Positions 6,942 through 9,045 of a DNA stretch of 9,045 bases are shown piece by piece (the first letter of the stretch is position 1; every line of letters starts with the position of its first letter). Below the pieces are notes generated by a model. The model did not search any database. It was not told the origin of the DNA and saw only the letters and a program-made list of their open reading frames with translations. This DNA is from Chloroflexota bacterium. GTDB taxonomy: Bacteria; Chloroflexota; Anaerolineae; Promineifilales; Promineifilaceae. Made by a program: the position numbers and the translations under genes. The stretch covers positions 1 through 9,045 of the forward strand of contig QQUD01000099.1 in assembly GCA_008501785.1 (NCBI GenBank), in the 5' to 3' direction.

Positions 6942-7560
6942 ACATCACCAGCAGCGCCACTTCTTCGCCCTGTGACCGCAGCTGCTGCGCCATTTCCAAC
7001 GCCACCGTGCCGCCAAAGCTAGCCCCGCCCAAATAATACGGACCTTCTGGCTGACGTGTGCGCATCGCGTCAATGTACAGCGCCGCCATTGCGTACAAAT
7101 CATCAACACCAGGCTGAATGCCATCTAATCCCTGCGCCTGCAATCCGTAAAACGGTTGGTCAGGGGCCAAATACGCGCCCAATTCGCGGAACCACAGCAC
7201 GTCCCCAGTCAACCCATGTACACAGAAAAACGGCGTCCGATCACCATGCGGCTGAATGTCTACCACCAGCGGCCATGCCCGCGCATCTACAAATTGCCCA
7301 ACTTCGGTTGCCAAATGCGCCACCGTTGCCTCATGCAAAAAGCTGGTCATCGGCAACCGTGCCCCAAAATCTTGCTCAATTTGTGTCACCACCTGCATCG
7401 CCTGCAAGGAAGTGCCCCCCAGTTCAAAAAAGTCATCATCCACATCAAAGCTGTTTCGGCCCAGCACGTCACGCCACATATCCAGCAGGCGGGATTCCAT
7501 GCTGCTGCCGGGGAGGAGGGGATTGGGGATTGGGGAAACGGCCGTTTTCCACCCGCGCAT
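6730..7560 (-). CDS. NRPS peptidyl carrier domain plus N-terminal thioesterase domain
   Basis: This 276-codon frame carries a peptidyl carrier protein domain (residues about 21-88) with the phosphopantetheine motif FFELGGTSLQ, Ser51 being the attachment site. A type I thioesterase follows: FFCVHGLTGD (111-120), the nucleophile elbow YYLGGASFGGTVALEMA with Ser181, and LLVMFDHVPGG with Asp208 as the likely triad acid. This domain would release the finished peptide by hydrolysis or cyclization. Homology is lost after about residue 220 because of a +1 frame change near 6904, and the rest to 6730 is out-of-frame sequence. The first 20 residues are a Pro-rich linker, and no Shine-Dalgarno is visible before ATG 7560. 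It should be a continuation of the upstream NRPS frame, reached by one base change at 7545-7548. Internal ATG 7500 is the only other start near the domain edge. Confidence 0.88.
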   Translation of the reverse strand: MRGWKTAVSPIPNPLLPGSSMESRLLDMWRDVLGRNSFDVDDDFFELGGTSLQAMQVVTQIEQDFGARLPMTSFLHEATVAHLATEVGQFVDARAWPLVVDIQPHGDRTPFFCVHGLTGDVLWFRELGAYLAPDQPFYGLQAQGLDGIQPGVDDLYAMAALYIDAMRTRQPEGPYYLGGASFGGTVALEMAQQLRSQGEEVALLVMFDHVPGGDQVDVGPWASGAASGKPFAECALLVIQLFRTGSRADYAAGAAQGSRGYERCGAAGWVGSWWRC

Positions 7561-9045
7561 TCACATCCAAAACATGTGCCCGCCGATTTTCCAACCCATA
7601 ACCCGGTCCCACATCTGCATGGATGGGTCGGAACAACGAGCCAGCCCCTAAGCTGTCCACCTGACCTAAATAGTTGAACAAAATTTCAGGCTGTGGCAAT
7701 GCGGCCAACTGCTGCCGTGTCTCGTCATCTGCCAAATAACGCAACACACCATAACCAATACCCTGCTGCGGAATGCTATGCAAGTGTGATTTCACCTGCT
7801 GCAAAGAATCACCCAAGTCGTCGGATTCGGCCAAAGTCAGTGTGGTTGGAAACAGCGACGTGAACCAGCCAACCGTCTGCGAAACATCAAGCTGCGAATC
7901 AACTTCCTCGCGGCCATGTCGTTCCAAAGAAAGCAACAAATCACGCCGTCCGGTCCATTCGTGCGTGGTGTGCAACAGCGCCGTGAGCAGCACATCATCA
8001 ATTTTGGTGTGATACGCTTGATGCATTTCACGCAGCAGCGCGTTTGTGTAAACCGCATCCAATTCGGCCGTTACAAAGGCTGCATTTGCTTCAGTATTTT
8101 CAATCTTGCTATTTCCAGCGGACAGAAATGTCATCGTAGATGGTGCGGTTTGCAACCAGTAGTCACGTTCTTGTTGAAATTGTCGGTCTTGAGCAAATTT
8201 TGATAAATGCTGCGACCATTGTGCCAAACTTGTTAGCGGTTTGGGCAGCTCAACGGGTTGACCAATAACAACTTGTTGGTAAGCGTGTTCCAAATCTGCC
8301 AACAAAATACGCCACGAAACCGCATCCACAACAAGATGGTGAACAATCAGCAGTAAGCGTGGGGGACGGGATGGCCCTAAATCAAACAACGCAGCCCGCA
8401 GCAGCGGGGATGCTGCCAAATCAAAAGTATTTTGCAGTTGGGTGGCTTTTTCCATCATTGCGGTATCTTGCTCTGCCGGCAGCTGTTGTGCGAGAGATAT
8501 TCGTTGCAGTTGAGCAGAAACGGCCGTTTCCACCCCCACACTCCACCCCATTACCGTCCGGTGGAAAACCATCCGCAAAGCCGCATGATGCTGCACCAGT
8601 TGATTGAGTGCTGTTTCGAGATGGTTGGCATGTAAGCCTGCACTGAGCGCCGCCGAAGTGGCCGTTCCGTCCATCACCCGCGGAAAATGGTAAGACGTAC
8701 ACCAAACGGTGGCGTCGGTAGGGCCATATTCGTTGACAAGGGCGGCGTGGGGTAAACGGCCGTAATGCTCCACACTCAAATCAGGTGGACACGCTTCACC
8801 CGCCACAATCGCTACGCGCAAGCTGTCCAAGCGCCCGGCGGGTGCATATGCCAGCAGCAGCCGATACAGCGAAGGCAGCGCCAGCGTATGTGAGACCTGT
8901 TCTTTTTCAACCAGTTTTGCCAACTGCGCCACATCTTTTTCGTCACCAGGGGCTGGCAAAACCAGTTTGCCACCTTGCAGCAGCGTCCAAAAGATCCCCG
9001 CCACCGTGCTATCAAACGCAAACGACGAGAGCAGCAAATAGCTGC
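7469..9045 (-). CDS. NRPS fragment: truncated adenylation domain joined to an epimerization-type domain; 5' end off window
   Basis: The frame is open to the right edge (525 codons seen). It starts inside an adenylation domain with motif A4 (LLSSFAFDSTVAGIF), LRVAIVAGEACPP and A5 (NEYGPTDATVWCT, about 8702-8737). It then leaves the A domain: motifs A6-A10, the carrier domain and the start of the next domain are absent. From about 8650 it is a condensation-superfamily domain whose motifs fit epimerization: HHLVVDAVSWRIL (HHxxxD intact), LERHGREE, TVGWFTSLFPTTL, PQQGIGYGVLRYL, EILFNYLGQVDSL and RRAHVLDVNARVENGRF. The last 20 or so residues to the stop at 7469 are out of frame. An E domain would invert the L-amino acid on a carrier, but the one it needs is missing upstream. 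Pocket residues are readable only in part and I do not assign a substrate. The joint is in frame, so this may be a real shortened synthetase, or a collapsed assembly of similar modules. Confidence 0.88.
   Translation of the reverse strand, partial: SYLLLSSFAFDSTVAGIFWTLLQGGKLVLPAPGDEKDVAQLAKLVEKEQVSHTLALPSLYRLLLAYAPAGRLDSLRVAIVAGEACPPDLSVEHYGRLPHAALVNEYGPTDATVWCTSYHFPRVMDGTATSAALSAGLHANHLETALNQLVQHHAALRMVFHRTVMGWSVGVETAVSAQLQRISLAQQLPAEQDTAMMEKATQLQNTFDLAASPLLRAALFDLGPSRPPRLLLIVHHLVVDAVSWRILLADLEHAYQQVVIGQPVELPKPLTSLAQWSQHLSKFAQDRQFQQERDYWLQTAPSTMTFLSAGNSKIENTEANAAFVTAELDAVYTNALLREMHQAYHTKIDDVLLTALLHTTHEWTGRRDLLLSLERHGREEVDSQLDVSQTVGWFTSLFPTTLTLAESDDLGDSLQQVKSHLHSIPQQGIGYGVLRYLADDETRQQLAALPQPEILFNYLGQVDSLGAGSLFRPIHADVGPGYGLENRRAHVLDVNARVENGRFPNPQSPPPRQQHGIPPAGYVA
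7510..7535 (+). repeat. Four-tetrad G-quadruplex motif in the E-to-carrier linker
   Basis: The plus strand has four runs of exactly four G (7510-7513, 7518-7521, 7525-7528, 7532-7535) with loops AGGA, ATT and ATT. This is the template strand of the NRPS gene, so the structure would form in DNA rather than in the mRNA. On the coding strand it reads as a Pro-rich interdomain linker. The ACGGCCGT palindrome begins three bases further on, and the E-to-carrier frame change is at 7545-7548. Confidence 0.7.

Larger units (their letters stand above)
774..8763. repeat. Dispersed ACGGCCGT palindrome, 12 exact copies
   Basis: Exact copies start at 774, 1350, 1501, 2361, 2917, 3323, 4689, 5531, 6290, 7538, 8520 and 8756. 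All lie inside coding frames or the gnd fragment. Several extend to a common plus-strand form near GAAACGGCCGTTTCCACC (5531, 8520; near matches at 4689, 6290, 7538). In the minus-strand genes seven are read as Thr-Ala-Val, two as Arg-Pro, and the others as Gly-Arg. The span given covers first to last copy only. Confidence 0.85.

Noticed and set aside
7469..7560. Programmed +1 frameshift at CCC-C in the linker as a deliberate recoding site
   Set aside because: A single extra base in the palindrome explains the shift more simply, and no stimulatory element was seen in the mRNA sense.
7056..7677. Three overlapping plus-strand open frames of 131-181 codons
   Set aside because: They are antisense to the carrier-thioesterase region and to the linker; compositionally odd and without recognisable motifs.

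Overview
The window is about 9 kb of roughly 50% GC bacterial DNA, and every gene I can support lies on the minus strand. Reading in the direction of transcription (high to low coordinates) it holds: the 3' part of a nonribosomal peptide synthetase (NRPS) gene running in from the right edge (9045-6423, broken into three reading frames); a GT1/MGT-type glycosyltransferase coupled to it by a GTGA overlap (6426-5134); an 880-bp non-operonic stretch with a repeat-rich hairpin, possible remnants of a secreted protein and the isolated C-terminal quarter of a 6-phosphogluconate dehydrogenase with its own intrinsic terminator; then a separate unit with a promoter/operator region, an NAD(P)-binding oxidoreductase, and two half-size ABC exporter genes (3395-1617 and 1627-<1). 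No RNA gene, CRISPR array or insertion-sequence transposase is visible.

The organism cannot be fixed from one window. The ABC half-transporters, the mix of biosynthetic and degraded genes, and the heavy use of one short palindrome are compatible with a filamentous Chloroflexota (Anaerolineae/Caldilineae-like) genome, but this is a guess.

The right half is the end of a peptide biosynthetic cluster. Its domain order is adenylation (motifs A4-A5 only), epimerization-like, peptidyl carrier, thioesterase. The A domain stops after its A5 motif and jumps in frame into the middle of the E domain; the E domain runs straight into a carrier domain; and two single-base frameshifts, both in 4-base homopolymers, split the rest. 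Removing one base at 7545-7548 and one at 6904-6907 would make one continuous frame from 9045 to 6423. So the domain loss is separate from the frameshifts, which may be sequencing errors. The glycosyltransferase probably decorates the peptide.

The left half is a probable heterodimeric ABC exporter: one subunit has a degenerate signature motif with a normal catalytic Glu, the other a normal signature with Asp in place of Glu. It follows the oxidoreductase with overlapping genes.

The most unusual genome-level signal is the 8-bp palindrome ACGGCCGT, present 12 times in 9 kb (about 0.14 expected by chance) and usually read inside genes as Thr-Ala-Val, often as the peptide VETAVS in unrelated proteins. 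I found no convincing wholly new gene system.
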